From the NCBI GenBank assembly GCA_963700425.1, contig CAVOXO010000002.1:375558-439557 (forward strand): DNA of 64,000 nt, read 5' to 3'. This DNA comes from CAVOXO01 sp963700425 (GTDB lineage Bacteria > Actinomycetota > Acidimicrobiia > Acidimicrobiales > Microtrichaceae). The translations under genes were made by a program, and so were the position numbers. Positions 1 to 8,021 of this stretch are shown here, one piece after another. How positions within the stretch are numbered: the stretch's first letter is position 1; the number at the start of each line of letters is the position of its first letter. Below the pieces are notes generated by a model, which was not told where the DNA came from, did no database searches, and saw only the letters and a program-made list of their open reading frames with translations.

Positions 1-1
1 T

Positions 2-1513
2 TCGGTGGTGACGGTGGGCTCGGCGCTGATCCCGGCGTTCCGGGCGACGAAGATCCCTCCGGTCGCGGCGCTCGGAGAGGCGAGCCTCGAGTCGTCCCAC
101 GTGGGGCTCTCCCGCAAGGTGTTCGGGGCCATCGCCATCGTCGGCGGAGTGACGCTGCTCGCCATCGGGCTCACCCAGGACATCGGCAATCCCTTGACCA
201 TGGTGGGCTTCGGCGTGGCGCTCATCTTCGTGTCGATCATCATCATCGGGCCCGCGTTCGCCGCGCCCGCGGTCCGCTTCCTCGGTTCACCCCTGCCGAC
301 CGTGGCGGGCATGACGGGAACGCTCGCCCGCGAGAACGCATCCCGAAACCCGAAGCGAACCGCATCCACCGCCGCCGCCCTGACGGTGGGCGTGTCCCTC
401 GTTGCGCTGATCGCCATCATGGCCTCCTCCTTCAAGTCCGCCTTCGCCGATCAGGTCGAAGGGCAGCTCAAGGCTGATCTCATCATCGACAACGGCGGTT
501 TCGGCCCGAACGGACTTCCCACAGCCACCCGGGGCGTCGTCGAGGAGAACCCCGATGTCGCCACCGTGGCCTCGATCCGCTACGGCCCCGTGACCGTCCT
601 GAACTCGGTGGCAGCCGGGGACGAGCGGGCCAAGGCCGATGCCGACCCTCCCGACACCCCGCCCCCCGGCCCGGTCGGCGAGGTCGGGTTCCTCCGCGGC
701 GTCGACGCATCGTCCTACTTCGAACTGGTCGACTCGGGTGAGATGACCCCACCGATCACCGAGATCGGCGACGGAGACATCGTCATGGCCGAGACCAGGG
801 CCGACAACAACAACTGGGTCGTCGGCGACACCGTGTCGTTGTGGTCACCGATGTCGGGGGAGGTCGATCTCCGGCTCGCCGCCACGGTTCCCGAACCGTT
901 CGGCGGCGACGACAGCTACTGGGTCAACCTCACCACCTACGACACGATGGTGGACCGGACGTTCGGTCTCGACTCGCTGATGTTGGTCGAGCTCACCGAC
1001 GGAGCCGACCCCGACGCGGTCACCGTTGCCCTGACCGAGTCCCTGTCCGCGGTCGCTCCCGCGGCCACCGCACAGAATCTCTCGGCCTACGTCGCCGAAC
1101 AGACCGAACAGCTCGACGGCCTCGTCAACATCATCTACGCCCTGCTGTTCCTCGCCGTGATCATCGCCATCTTCGGTGTCGGCAACACCCTGTCGCTCTC
1201 GGTCCTCGAACGACGACGCGAGCTCGGGCTCACCCGTGCGGTGGGTGCCACCGGCCGACAGGTGAGCCGGTCGGTGCTGTTGGAATCGTTCATCATCTCC
1301 CTCTTCGGCACTCTGTTGGGTCTCGCGCTCGGCATCGCCTTCGCCTACGCGCTGATCGCCGCCTTCGAGGGACAGGGGATCTCGGTGCACCTGCCGATCT
1401 CCCAGCTCGTCGTCTTCGCGATCGCCGGGGGGCTGGCAGGAGTGCTGGCCGCGCTCTTCCCGTCCCTGCGCGCCGCCCGCACCGACATCCTCGGGGCGAT
1501 CGCCACGGAATGA
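2..1513 (+). CDS. FtsX/MacB-type ABC transporter permease, 5' truncated
   Basis: This is the C-terminal part of an FtsX-family permease; the open frame runs off the left edge. The first visible residues (AFRATKIPPVAAL) are the usual end of an FtsX core domain, so a first membrane block lies outside the window. Hydrophobic segments follow near residues 38-60 and 62-88, then ARENASRNPKRTASTAAALTV leads into another segment (about 120-142). A soluble extracytoplasmic region of about 230 residues precedes three final segments (about 373-400, 418-450, 460-485). The end, LRAARTDILGAIA, is again typical of FtsX. The family exports or mobilises lipids, lipoproteins or peptides together with an ATPase encoded elsewhere; the substrate cannot be read here. 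Confidence 0.88.
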   Translation, partial: SVVTVGSALIPAFRATKIPPVAALGEASLESSHVGLSRKVFGAIAIVGGVTLLAIGLTQDIGNPLTMVGFGVALIFVSIIIIGPAFAAPAVRFLGSPLPTVAGMTGTLARENASRNPKRTASTAAALTVGVSLVALIAIMASSFKSAFADQVEGQLKADLIIDNGGFGPNGLPTATRGVVEENPDVATVASIRYGPVTVLNSVAAGDERAKADADPPDTPPPGPVGEVGFLRGVDASSYFELVDSGEMTPPITEIGDGDIVMAETRADNNNWVVGDTVSLWSPMSGEVDLRLAATVPEPFGGDDSYWVNLTTYDTMVDRTFGLDSLMLVELTDGADPDAVTVALTESLSAVAPAATAQNLSAYVAEQTEQLDGLVNIIYALLFLAVIIAIFGVGNTLSLSVLERRRELGLTRAVGATGRQVSRSVLLESFIISLFGTLLGLALGIAFAYALIAAFEGQGISVHLPISQLVVFAIAGGLAGVLAALFPSLRAARTDILGAIATE

Positions 1514-1547
1514 TGGCGGGATGGTCGGGGGCTCCTCCGGCCGCCGT

Positions 1548-1929
1548 TCAGCTCATGCGGGCGTCTGCCATGTTCCAGTAGGCCTTCATCTCGGTGATGT
1601 GGCCGTCGTCGTCGAAGGTCATGACATCGATGATGTCGATCTCGACACGGGTGTCGCCCATCTGGGTTTCAGCCGTCATCGGGAACGCCGCCCACGCCCC
1701 CACGGTGCGGATCGGGCCCGTGAGGGTGAGGGTGAGCCGGTCCACCATGTCGTGGGTTGACGTGAAGAACCCCCGCACCGCGTCGCCACCGACATGGGGC
1801 TCGGCGTCCACCGGGTCCCACGCCGGTGGCATCCGCAGCGAAGAGCTCCATGATCCCATCGACGTCTCCGGCGCTGTGGCGGGCGACGTATGTCTCCACC
1901 GCGGTCTTCATCGCATCCATGTCGGGCAC
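1548..1929 (-). CDS. SnoaL/NTF2-like protein (one frameshift)
   Basis: A small NTF2-fold protein of the SnoaL/steroid-isomerase-like type, split between two frames. The N-terminal half (MPDMDAMKTAVETYVARHSA, then ELFAADAT) lies in one frame. The rest (AWDPVDAEPHVGG, FFTSTHDMVDRL, EMKAYWNMADARM) lies in another. A single extra G near 1820-1825 joins them into about 126 residues, the normal family length. The start is GTG at 1929, because AGGAGG lies 6 nt upstream; a TAGGAT box sits at 1973-1978. It ends tail to tail with the permease. Substrate unknown; members act as isomerases, cyclases or binding proteins. Confidence 0.72.
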
Positions 1930-2015
1930 GGGCGCCTCCTGGGGTCGTGGGGTCGGGCGTCCGATCCTATGCGGACGACCCCTCGGCCATCGGAGTCGCT
2001 GTCAGTGGCCTCTCC

Positions 2016-2021
2016 TAGTAT
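2016..2021 (+). promoter_or_regulatory. -10 box (TAGTAT), leaderless start of the methyltransferase cassette
   Basis: TAGTAT ends 7 nt before the ATG at 2029 and there is no Shine-Dalgarno, so transcription probably begins at or next to the start codon. No clear -35 is seen. Confidence 0.45.
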
Positions 2022-2028
2022 CTCCGCC

Positions 2029-3564
2029 ATGTCCGAGCGCAAGCGGGGGTCCACCTCCACCTCCAATTTCGGAGTCGGTGCTCGGGAGAGCCACGACGCG
2101 AGCCCCTTCTACGATCGGTTCCGCGCTCCGGCGTTGTCCGACGACCAGACCGTCCTCGACCCTCGTCCGGTCGAGGAACCCTTCGTCCATGGCGATGCCC
2201 GGCAGATGACGTCGATCGCCGACGGGTCGGTGGCGTTGGTCGTGACGTCACCGCCCTACTTCGCCGGCAAGCAGTACGAGGAGGAACTCGACCGCGAAGG
2301 AGTGCCGTCGTCATACCTCGAATACCTCGAGATGCTCACCGAGGTCTTCGCCGAGTGCGTCCGCAAGCTCGAACCGGGCGGGAGGATCGCCGTCAACGTC
2401 GCCAATCTCGGACGCAAGCCCTACCGCAGCCTCTCCGCCGACGTGATCAGGATCTTCGAGCACGACCTGGGCCTGCTGCTGCGAGGAGAGTTGATCTGGC
2501 AGAAGGGCGAGGGAGCCAACGGATCGTGCGCCTGGGGCTCATTCAGGAAGGCATCGAACCCCGTCCTTCGCGACATCAGCGAACGGGTGATCGTGGCCAG
2601 CAAGGGCCGCTTCGATCGGGCCCGCACGGTCAAGCAGCGGCAGGCCGAGGGACTGCCGGCCAAGAGCACGCTTCTCACCGAGGATTTTCTGGCCCTCACC
2701 CTGGACGTGTGGTCGATTCCGCCCGAGAGCGCTCGGCGGGTCGGCCACCCCGCGCCGTTCCCGGTCGAACTCCCCGAACAGCTCATCAGGCTCTACACCT
2801 TCGAAGACGATCTCGTCCTCGACCCCTTCATGGGCAGCGGCTCCTCGCTCGTTGCCGCGAAACATCTCGGCCGCCGCTACGCCGGGTACGACCTCGATGC
2901 CGACTACGTCGAGATCGCCCGGAGGCGGGTCAACGAGACGGTTCGCGCCGACGACGAACCCGAGGCCGGGGGCGTCATCGCTCCGCGACCGGCGGAAGAG
3001 GCATCCGCAGCGGCCGGCGACACCCTTTCGGCAGGCTCGGACGGCGACGACGGCGACTTCCAGTCCAAATCTCGTCGCGAGGGAAAGGCCGCTCAGAAGC
3101 TCGCCGCCGAATTCCTCGTCGAGGCCGGATTCACGATCGTCGATCGCAACAAGAAGATCCCGCGCACCGGCGTCACCGTGAACTTCGTGGCCCACGACGA
3201 CAACGACGACATCTGGTACTTCGACGTGTCGGGCGCGTTCACGAGCCATCGCGGTGGCCTGCTCCGAACCGACACGGTCTGGAAGTCGCTGGGACGAGCC
3301 TTCGCCCTCCGACAGAACCTTCGGAAGAACCTTCGCGAGGACGGTGAGGAGGGCTGGCGCACGCCTCTCGTCCTGCTGACCAGCCACCTCCCCAAGCGAC
3401 CCAGCGAAGGCGACACCGCCCTCAGGTCGGCGGGCCCCCAGGCGGTCTTCGACGTCATCGGGATGCTCTCGGCGCCCGACCTGGAACGGCTGCGCACCTA
3501 CTCCTGGCAGGGTTTCGCCTGTGGCCCCGACGAAGGCTTCTGGACCGCGCGGGATCTCCCGTGA
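2029..3564 (+). CDS. DNA methyltransferase (beta class) with extra C-terminal domain
   Basis: The 511-residue product is a site-specific DNA methyltransferase. Motif IV, TSPPY, is at residues 73-77 and the SAM-binding motif I, DPFMGSGS, at 265-272. IV before I is the beta-class order, used by N4-cytosine and some N6-adenine enzymes; the SPPY form favours N4-cytosine. A second domain (about 345-495) follows an acidic linker. It carries AAEFLVEAGF, GVTVNF and WYFDVSGAF (396-404), which resembles a PD-(D/E)XK core without the lysine (DVS in place of E-x-K), so it may bind DNA without cutting. The next gene begins 8 bp after the stop and the third overlaps the second. Upstream in-frame codons lack any start signal, so ATG 2029 was chosen. 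Recognition sequence unknown. Confidence 0.85.
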   Translation: MSERKRGSTSTSNFGVGARESHDASPFYDRFRAPALSDDQTVLDPRPVEEPFVHGDARQMTSIADGSVALVVTSPPYFAGKQYEEELDREGVPSSYLEYLEMLTEVFAECVRKLEPGGRIAVNVANLGRKPYRSLSADVIRIFEHDLGLLLRGELIWQKGEGANGSCAWGSFRKASNPVLRDISERVIVASKGRFDRARTVKQRQAEGLPAKSTLLTEDFLALTLDVWSIPPESARRVGHPAPFPVELPEQLIRLYTFEDDLVLDPFMGSGSSLVAAKHLGRRYAGYDLDADYVEIARRRVNETVRADDEPEAGGVIAPRPAEEASAAAGDTLSAGSDGDDGDFQSKSRREGKAAQKLAAEFLVEAGFTIVDRNKKIPRTGVTVNFVAHDDNDDIWYFDVSGAFTSHRGGLLRTDTVWKSLGRAFALRQNLRKNLREDGEEGWRTPLVLLTSHLPKRPSEGDTALRSAGPQAVFDVIGMLSAPDLERLRTYSWQGFACGPDEGFWTARDLP

Positions 3565-3571
3565 TGCGCCG

Positions 3572-3883
3572 ATGAAGCTCGTGGCGTGCGCAGTGGTGCG
3601 TGACGACCCGCCGATGGTCTTCCTCGCAGAGGACCAGATGACCCTGAACTGGGTGCTCGCCCTCAGGCTCATCGCCCGGATTCCCGCCGCCGAGATACCC
3701 GACGACCTGCGGGACGAGCTCCGCACGGCTCTGCGTACCGAACAGTGGGGGGACGCCGTCGAGCTGTACATGAGCATGCATCCGGAGGTGGACGTGTATC
3801 CGTCGCACGCCGTGTACTCATCCGACGACGTGGAGCTCGCCGCGCAGGAATTGGAGTTCTCTCCGCTGTTCCAGGGTCCGTGA
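3572..3883 (+). CDS. Hypothetical protein of the methyltransferase cassette (103 aa)
   Basis: A small acidic protein (begins MKLVACAVVRDDPP) that I do not recognise. It is predicted mostly helical, has no signal peptide or membrane segment, and contains ALRLIARIPAAEI and ELAAQELEFSPLF. The ATG is at 3572; an ATG overlapping the methyltransferase stop is closed after three codons and cannot be used. Its TGA overlaps the GTG of the next gene, so the three genes are very likely one transcript with coupled translation. Position suggests an accessory or specificity factor for its neighbours; that is inference only. Confidence 0.7.
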   Translation: MKLVACAVVRDDPPMVFLAEDQMTLNWVLALRLIARIPAAEIPDDLRDELRTALRTEQWGDAVELYMSMHPEVDVYPSHAVYSSDDVELAAQELEFSPLFQGP

Positions 3884-4887
3884 GCGCGGTCACCAAGGTC
3901 ACCGAGATCGTGACCGGCCTGGGCATGCTGGGCGACCGCGGCTTCCGTGACACTCTGCCGGTGCTGCCCACCGAGTTCCACGGTGTCGACGATGCCACCT
4001 GGGCCACGGTGACAGATGCCTGGCACGACCCCGACGTCACATCCAGGGCCGACGACGCGTACGCCAACGGCGCGTTCTTCCTCGACGCGGTCGACGCGCT
4101 GCGGGGCCGGCGCCCCCGACTGATCGAATGGACCGGCCCGAGGCATGCCCCCGGCGACGAGGTGGCACCGGTCGACCTTCGTGTCGACCACGTGTACCTG
4201 GTCAGCTGCAAGTACCTCTCGAAGATCACCGTCAACGCGTCGCCCTCGCATCTGTTCGACCGGCTGCTGACCGGCGGCCACGGTAAGCGGAGCGGCGACT
4301 GGTACGAAGAGGTCGCACCCACCGAGTTCGCCGCTCTGTGGAACGCGGCGTGCGTTCACCTGGACCTCCGCGAGCCACCCCCGAGACCGGGGGACCTCGA
4401 CCGGTCGCAGCGACGCAACGTCGCCCAGAGACTGCGTTCGCGCCGATGGCCCGATGAGCTGGCACCGGGCTACGAGGCGATGTGCCACGCCGTCGCGGTC
4501 CGGAGCGCTCGGCGGTGGCGCGACGCTCTCGGCGAGGCCCCCGCGGCACACGAAACCATGTTGTGGCGACTCCTACGAATCGGCAGCGCTCCGTACTTCG
4601 TCCTCGGAGCACAACGAGACACCGCCCCCATCCGGCTCCGGGTGAGTTCGCCGTGGGACTGGCGCGACCGGTTCGAATGCCGCCGCATCGACATCCTTCC
4701 GGTGTCCGGCGGGCAACCGATCGTCGAGTGGCGCGCGGACGTCGGTCTCCGCTCGGGCGGGCGACACGAGGTTCGGGGTCATGTCGAGATCCGTTGGTCA
4801 CACGGGCGGTTCAGTGGCCCTCCCGAGGCGAAGGTGTACCTCGACACCGGCTTCGCGGACATCCCGGGGTACTGGGATCTGCGGTAG
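3880..4887 (+). CDS. Putative nuclease-like protein of the methyltransferase cassette
   Basis: A 335-residue cytosolic protein with no family I can name. Residues 81-115 hold a pattern compatible with a PD-(D/E)XK endonuclease core: LIEWTG (E83), then VDHVYLVSCKYLSKI with D103 and the S-x-K of SCK at 109-111, a known variant of E-x-K. Charged Arg/Trp-rich blocks follow (RDALGE, WDWRDRFECRR, IVEWRADVG). The start is GTG 3880, overlapping the stop of the 103-residue gene (GTGA). With the methyltransferase upstream it would fit the restriction partner of a restriction-modification module. The catalytic assignment is weak without a structure prediction. Confidence 0.6.
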   Translation: MSAVTKVTEIVTGLGMLGDRGFRDTLPVLPTEFHGVDDATWATVTDAWHDPDVTSRADDAYANGAFFLDAVDALRGRRPRLIEWTGPRHAPGDEVAPVDLRVDHVYLVSCKYLSKITVNASPSHLFDRLLTGGHGKRSGDWYEEVAPTEFAALWNAACVHLDLREPPPRPGDLDRSQRRNVAQRLRSRRWPDELAPGYEAMCHAVAVRSARRWRDALGEAPAAHETMLWRLLRIGSAPYFVLGAQRDTAPIRLRVSSPWDWRDRFECRRIDILPVSGGQPIVEWRADVGLRSGGRHEVRGHVEIRWSHGRFSGPPEAKVYLDTGFADIPGYWDLR

Positions 4888-4942
4888 CCACGCGACCGCG
4901 ACGGAGTGGACACCACATGGAGCGTGTGGGAACTTTCTCCTG

Positions 4943-5025
4943 CTGGTGAGCCAGAGCGGGCGGAGTGAGACGACGGGGCGACCCCGACGCGGTCATCGGC
5001 GAAGCCGGGGTAGGAGGGCGTCTCA
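4943..5025 (+). promoter_or_regulatory. Structured leader upstream of wecB (possible cis-regulatory RNA)
   Basis: The untranslated leader folds well by eye. A hairpin CTGG-TGAG-CCAG lies at 4943-4954. An outer 7-bp stem TGAGACG (4966-4972) with CGTCTCA (5019-5025) closes over two inner hairpins: CGGGG-CGA-CCCCG (4974-4986) and CGGC-GAA-GCCG (4997-5007). This is a three-way junction. The Shine-Dalgarno AGGAGG (5012-5017) of the leader ORF lies inside it and the outer stem covers the spacer and the A of its ATG. I could not match it to a riboswitch class I know. Confidence 0.45.
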
Positions 5026-5099
5026 TGGTCAAGCTGCGTTACAGGGACATCGACGTCGATCGTCCGACGTCAGGCCCGAGCCGGAGAACGATCCGGTGA
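5025..5099 (+). CDS. Short leader ORF (24 aa) overlapping wecB
   Basis: ATG at 5025 is preceded at 7 nt by a perfect AGGAGG. The ORF encodes 24 residues (MVKLRYRDIDVDRP then TSGPSRRTIR) and its TGA overlaps the GTG start of wecB. This arrangement is typical of translational coupling or of a leader peptide. The peptide is basic and is not a known family. It could be a chance ORF, but the strong ribosome site, the overlap and the folded leader all point to use. Confidence 0.5.
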   Translation: MVKLRYRDIDVDRPTSGPSRRTIR

Positions 5100-6265
5100 G
5101 CACGGCGCGCCGGCGAATCGGCTGCATCCTCGGGACCCGTCCCGAAGCTGTGAAGGTCGCCCCACTGGTCATCGGGCTGGCTGCAACAGCGGAGTTCGAG
5201 CCCGTGGTCATGTCGACGGGTCAGCACCGCGAGATGCTCCGCCAGGTTCTCGACATCTTCGGGATCGAACCGCACGTCGACCTCGATCTCCTCTCGCCCG
5301 GCCAATCCCTCGCGGACGTTGCCGCCGCGGTCATCTCCCGCTTCACGCCGATGATGGCCGATCTCTCCCTCGACGCCGTGGTCGTCCAGGGAGACACCAC
5401 CACGACATTCGCCGGGGCTCTCGCCGCCACCTACAACCGGGTCCCCGTGGTTCACCTCGAGGCCGGCCTTCGGACCGGTGACCGGTACTCACCGTTTCCC
5501 GAGGAGCTCAACCGACGGATGACCACTCAACTCGCCGCGCTGCACCTCGCGCCCACCTCGACGTCGGCCGGAAACCTCATTGCCGAAGGCGTCGACCCGG
5601 CCACGGTCGTCGTCACCGGCAACACGGTCATCGATGCACTGCACATGACCGCGAAGAGCGACGCTTCTGAGGACCCCGAGCTGTGCCGTCAGCTGCTCGC
5701 CGATCCCCGTCGACTTCTCCTGGTGACAGCGCATCGACGGGAGTCGTGGGGCGCCCCGATGGCATCGATCGGTCGCGGCCTCGCCCGCTTGGCCCGCGAG
5801 CGTGACGATCTCGTCGTGTTGTTTCCCATCCATCGAAACCCCACCATCCGGGACGTGATCGAGGCAGAGGTGTCGGGGATCGACAATGTCGTCGTCACCG
5901 AACCGCTCGACTACGGGGCCTTCTGCCGAATGATGCAACGGGCCGACGTCATCGTCACCGATTCCGGCGGCGTCCAGGAGGAGGCTCCGTCACTGGGCAC
6001 CCCCGTGCTGGTGGTGCGGGACAACACCGAGCGCCCCGAGGCGGTCGCGGCGGGAACCGTCCGGCTCGTGGGAACCGACGACGACCGGATCGTCAAGGAG
6101 GTCGGGACGCTCCTCGATGACCCGGTCGCGCACGCGGCGATGGCGAACGTCGTCAACCCCTATGGCGACGGCCACGCGGTCCCCCGATGCGTCGCATCGA
6201 TGAGGCGCTTCTTCGGAGACGCAGTCGAGGTCGACGAATTCGATCCGTTCGCCACCGCCGGGTGA
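5096..6265 (+). CDS. wecB: UDP-N-acetylglucosamine 2-epimerase (non-hydrolysing)
   Basis: Interconverts UDP-GlcNAc and UDP-ManNAc in the cytosol, supplying ManNAc for surface polysaccharide. The 389-residue length is normal for the family. Diagnostic motifs appear in order: CILGTRPEAVKVAPL near the start, QGDTTTTFAGALAA, HLEAGLRTGDRYSPFPEELNR, TAHRRESWGAP, FPIHRNP, and DSGGVQEEAPSLGTPVLVV followed by TERPEA. The start is GTG 5096 with GGAG 9 nt upstream, overlapping the stop of the 24-codon leader ORF. The frame stays open much further upstream, but without family similarity. Confidence 0.93.
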   Translation: MSTARRRIGCILGTRPEAVKVAPLVIGLAATAEFEPVVMSTGQHREMLRQVLDIFGIEPHVDLDLLSPGQSLADVAAAVISRFTPMMADLSLDAVVVQGDTTTTFAGALAATYNRVPVVHLEAGLRTGDRYSPFPEELNRRMTTQLAALHLAPTSTSAGNLIAEGVDPATVVVTGNTVIDALHMTAKSDASEDPELCRQLLADPRRLLLVTAHRRESWGAPMASIGRGLARLARERDDLVVLFPIHRNPTIRDVIEAEVSGIDNVVVTEPLDYGAFCRMMQRADVIVTDSGGVQEEAPSLGTPVLVVRDNTERPEAVAAGTVRLVGTDDDRIVKEVGTLLDDPVAHAAMANVVNPYGDGHAVPRCVASMRRFFGDAVEVDEFDPFATAG

Positions 6266-6392
6266 CCGGGGGCCGAGCCCGATGGCGGCAAGGGCGTCGC
6301 TGACCCGGCGAGCGGCTCGCTCGACTCCGGGCGACGCCGGGTTGCGTCGCGGTCGATGCGCGGCCCTCGCTTTCTCGGGTGCAGCCAACGCC

Positions 6393-6398
6393 TACCAT
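6393..6398 (+). promoter_or_regulatory. -10 box (TACCAT) of the carboxylesterase gene
   Basis: TACCAT ends 8 nt before ATG 6407 and no Shine-Dalgarno is present; predicted leaderless start. Confidence 0.4.
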
Positions 6399-6406
6399 CC
6401 GGCGGC

Positions 6407-7951
6407 ATGAACGACCACGCCGATCACCTCACCGTCGATGTCGACACCACCCACGGAACGCTCCGCGGTGAATGGCACGACGACATCGCGCACTTCGCCG
6501 GCATCCCCTTCGCCGCCCCGCCGGTCGGCGACCTCCGGTTCCTCCCACCCCGGCCTCCGGCCCCATGGAGCGGGGTCCGCGACGCCCTCGACCCCTCGCC
6601 CGTGGCACCCCAGAACCCCTCCATCATGGAGGCGCTGTTCGAGGGAAGCGCTGCGCAGTGGGACGAGGACTGCCTCTACCTCAACGTCTGGACCCCCGAA
6701 CCATCATCACCCACCGGGGGCCCGGGCCGGCCGGTCATGGTCTGGATCCACGGCGGTGGCTTCGAGATGGGCTCGGGAACATCGCCGCTCTACGACGGGA
6801 CCCACTTCGCGTCCCGTGGTGTGGTCCTGGTGACCCTCAACTACCGGCTCGGCGCTCTCGGCTTCATCGAGCTCGGCGGCCTCGACCCTTCTCTCGCCGG
6901 TTCCGCCAACAACGGGCTCCTCGATCAGGTCACCGCTCTGGAGTGGGTGCGCGACAACATCTCCTCCTTCGGCGGCGACCCGACCAACGTGACCGTGTTC
7001 GGCCAGTCGGCGGGTGCCATGAGCGTGTCGCTCCTCCTCTCCATGCCCCGCGCGCAGGGGTTGTTCACCAGGGCGATCGCCCAGTCGGGTTCCACCAATG
7101 CGGCCCGAACCCCCGCCCGGGCCCACGACGACACCCGGTCGTTCATGGACGCCGGCGGTTTCGCCGATGTCGACGATCTTCGATCGGCCCCGGTCACCGA
7201 ACTGCTGGCGGCCCACGCCGCCGTCTCCGCGGAACGGGTTGCGGACCCCGAGCTGGTCGCCCGGACAACGGGGGACCCGATGGCCTTCCTACCGTTCCGA
7301 CCCGTCGCAGACGGCGACGTGGTTCCGATGGACCCGCTCGCCGAGATCGCTGCGGGCGCCGCAGCCGGCATCGATCTCATCGGCGGATCGACGTCGGAGG
7401 AGTGGAAGCTCTTCTCGATGTTCCTCCCGAAGGCCGAGGACGAAGATCAGCTGCGATCGTCGGTGGCGCTCCTCGTCGACGATGTCGACGGTGCCGTCGC
7501 CGCCCTCCGAGCCGACCACCCCGACGCCGAGCCCGAGGACCTCCGCTGCGCAGCGATCACCGATGCGGTGTTCACCGCCCCCGTTGCCGCCCTCACCGAC
7601 GCTCAGGCCTCTCACGCTCCGACGTACCGCTACCTCTGGGCCTGGGGCTCACCCGCCTGGGGTGGGATGCTCGGGGCGGCCCACGCCATCGAGCTGCCGT
7701 TCGTGTTCGGACTCGTCGAGGACCACCGGCTGCATGCCTTCGTCGGGGCCGATGCGCCGGTCGCCCTGTCCCACGACATCATCGACTCGTGGGTCTCCTT
7801 CGCCACCACGGGCGACCCGACGGCCAGAGGTCTCGCCTGGCCGCAGGCCGACGACAGCGAGCGTCGGGTGATGATCTTCGACACCGAGATCGCCGTCGTG
7901 GCCGACCCACGACGGTCGATGACCGATTTCCTCCTCACCCACGCCTCCTGA
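6407..7951 (+). CDS. Type B carboxylesterase
   Basis: A 514-residue alpha/beta hydrolase of the carboxylesterase type B family, which hydrolyses carboxylic esters. Family signatures: FAGIPFAAPPVGDLRF near the N-terminus, EDCLYLNVWTP, the oxyanion loop VWIHGGGF, and the nucleophile elbow VFGQSAGA carrying the catalytic serine. The acid is probably the Glu of GGSTSEEWKLF and the histidine that of GAAHAIELPFVFG. No signal peptide is seen, so the enzyme is probably cytosolic. It stands alone between wecB and a convergent gene. Natural substrate unknown. Confidence 0.9.
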   Translation: MNDHADHLTVDVDTTHGTLRGEWHDDIAHFAGIPFAAPPVGDLRFLPPRPPAPWSGVRDALDPSPVAPQNPSIMEALFEGSAAQWDEDCLYLNVWTPEPSSPTGGPGRPVMVWIHGGGFEMGSGTSPLYDGTHFASRGVVLVTLNYRLGALGFIELGGLDPSLAGSANNGLLDQVTALEWVRDNISSFGGDPTNVTVFGQSAGAMSVSLLLSMPRAQGLFTRAIAQSGSTNAARTPARAHDDTRSFMDAGGFADVDDLRSAPVTELLAAHAAVSAERVADPELVARTTGDPMAFLPFRPVADGDVVPMDPLAEIAAGAAAGIDLIGGSTSEEWKLFSMFLPKAEDEDQLRSSVALLVDDVDGAVAALRADHPDAEPEDLRCAAITDAVFTAPVAALTDAQASHAPTYRYLWAWGSPAWGGMLGAAHAIELPFVFGLVEDHRLHAFVGADAPVALSHDIIDSWVSFATTGDPTARGLAWPQADDSERRVMIFDTEIAVVADPRRSMTDFLLTHAS

Positions 7952-7973
7952 CCCCGCAACGGCGCCGCGGCGC

Positions 7974-8011
7974 ACGGGGCCCGGGCCGGGCGACGGGGCC
8001 CGGGCCGGGCG
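7974..8011. repeat. Tandem duplication of a 19-bp GC-rich unit
   Basis: Two perfect head-to-tail copies (7974-7992 and 7993-8011) of ACGGGGCCCGGGCCGGGCG lie in the gap between two convergent genes. Each contains GGGGCCCGGGCC and can pair with itself, so the pair may act as a transcription barrier for both genes. Confidence 0.7.
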
Positions 8012-8021
8012 ACGCGACCTG

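Noticed and set aside
2539..4551. Long minus-strand ORF (670 codons) opposite the methyltransferase cassette
   Set aside because: High GC keeps the antisense frame open; the translation shows no family pattern and the plus strand has clear motifs.
4888..5024. Known riboswitch (cobalamin, TPP, SAM, c-di-GMP, ydaO) before wecB
   Set aside because: The hallmark conserved segments of these classes are missing; only the general three-way-junction shape is supported.
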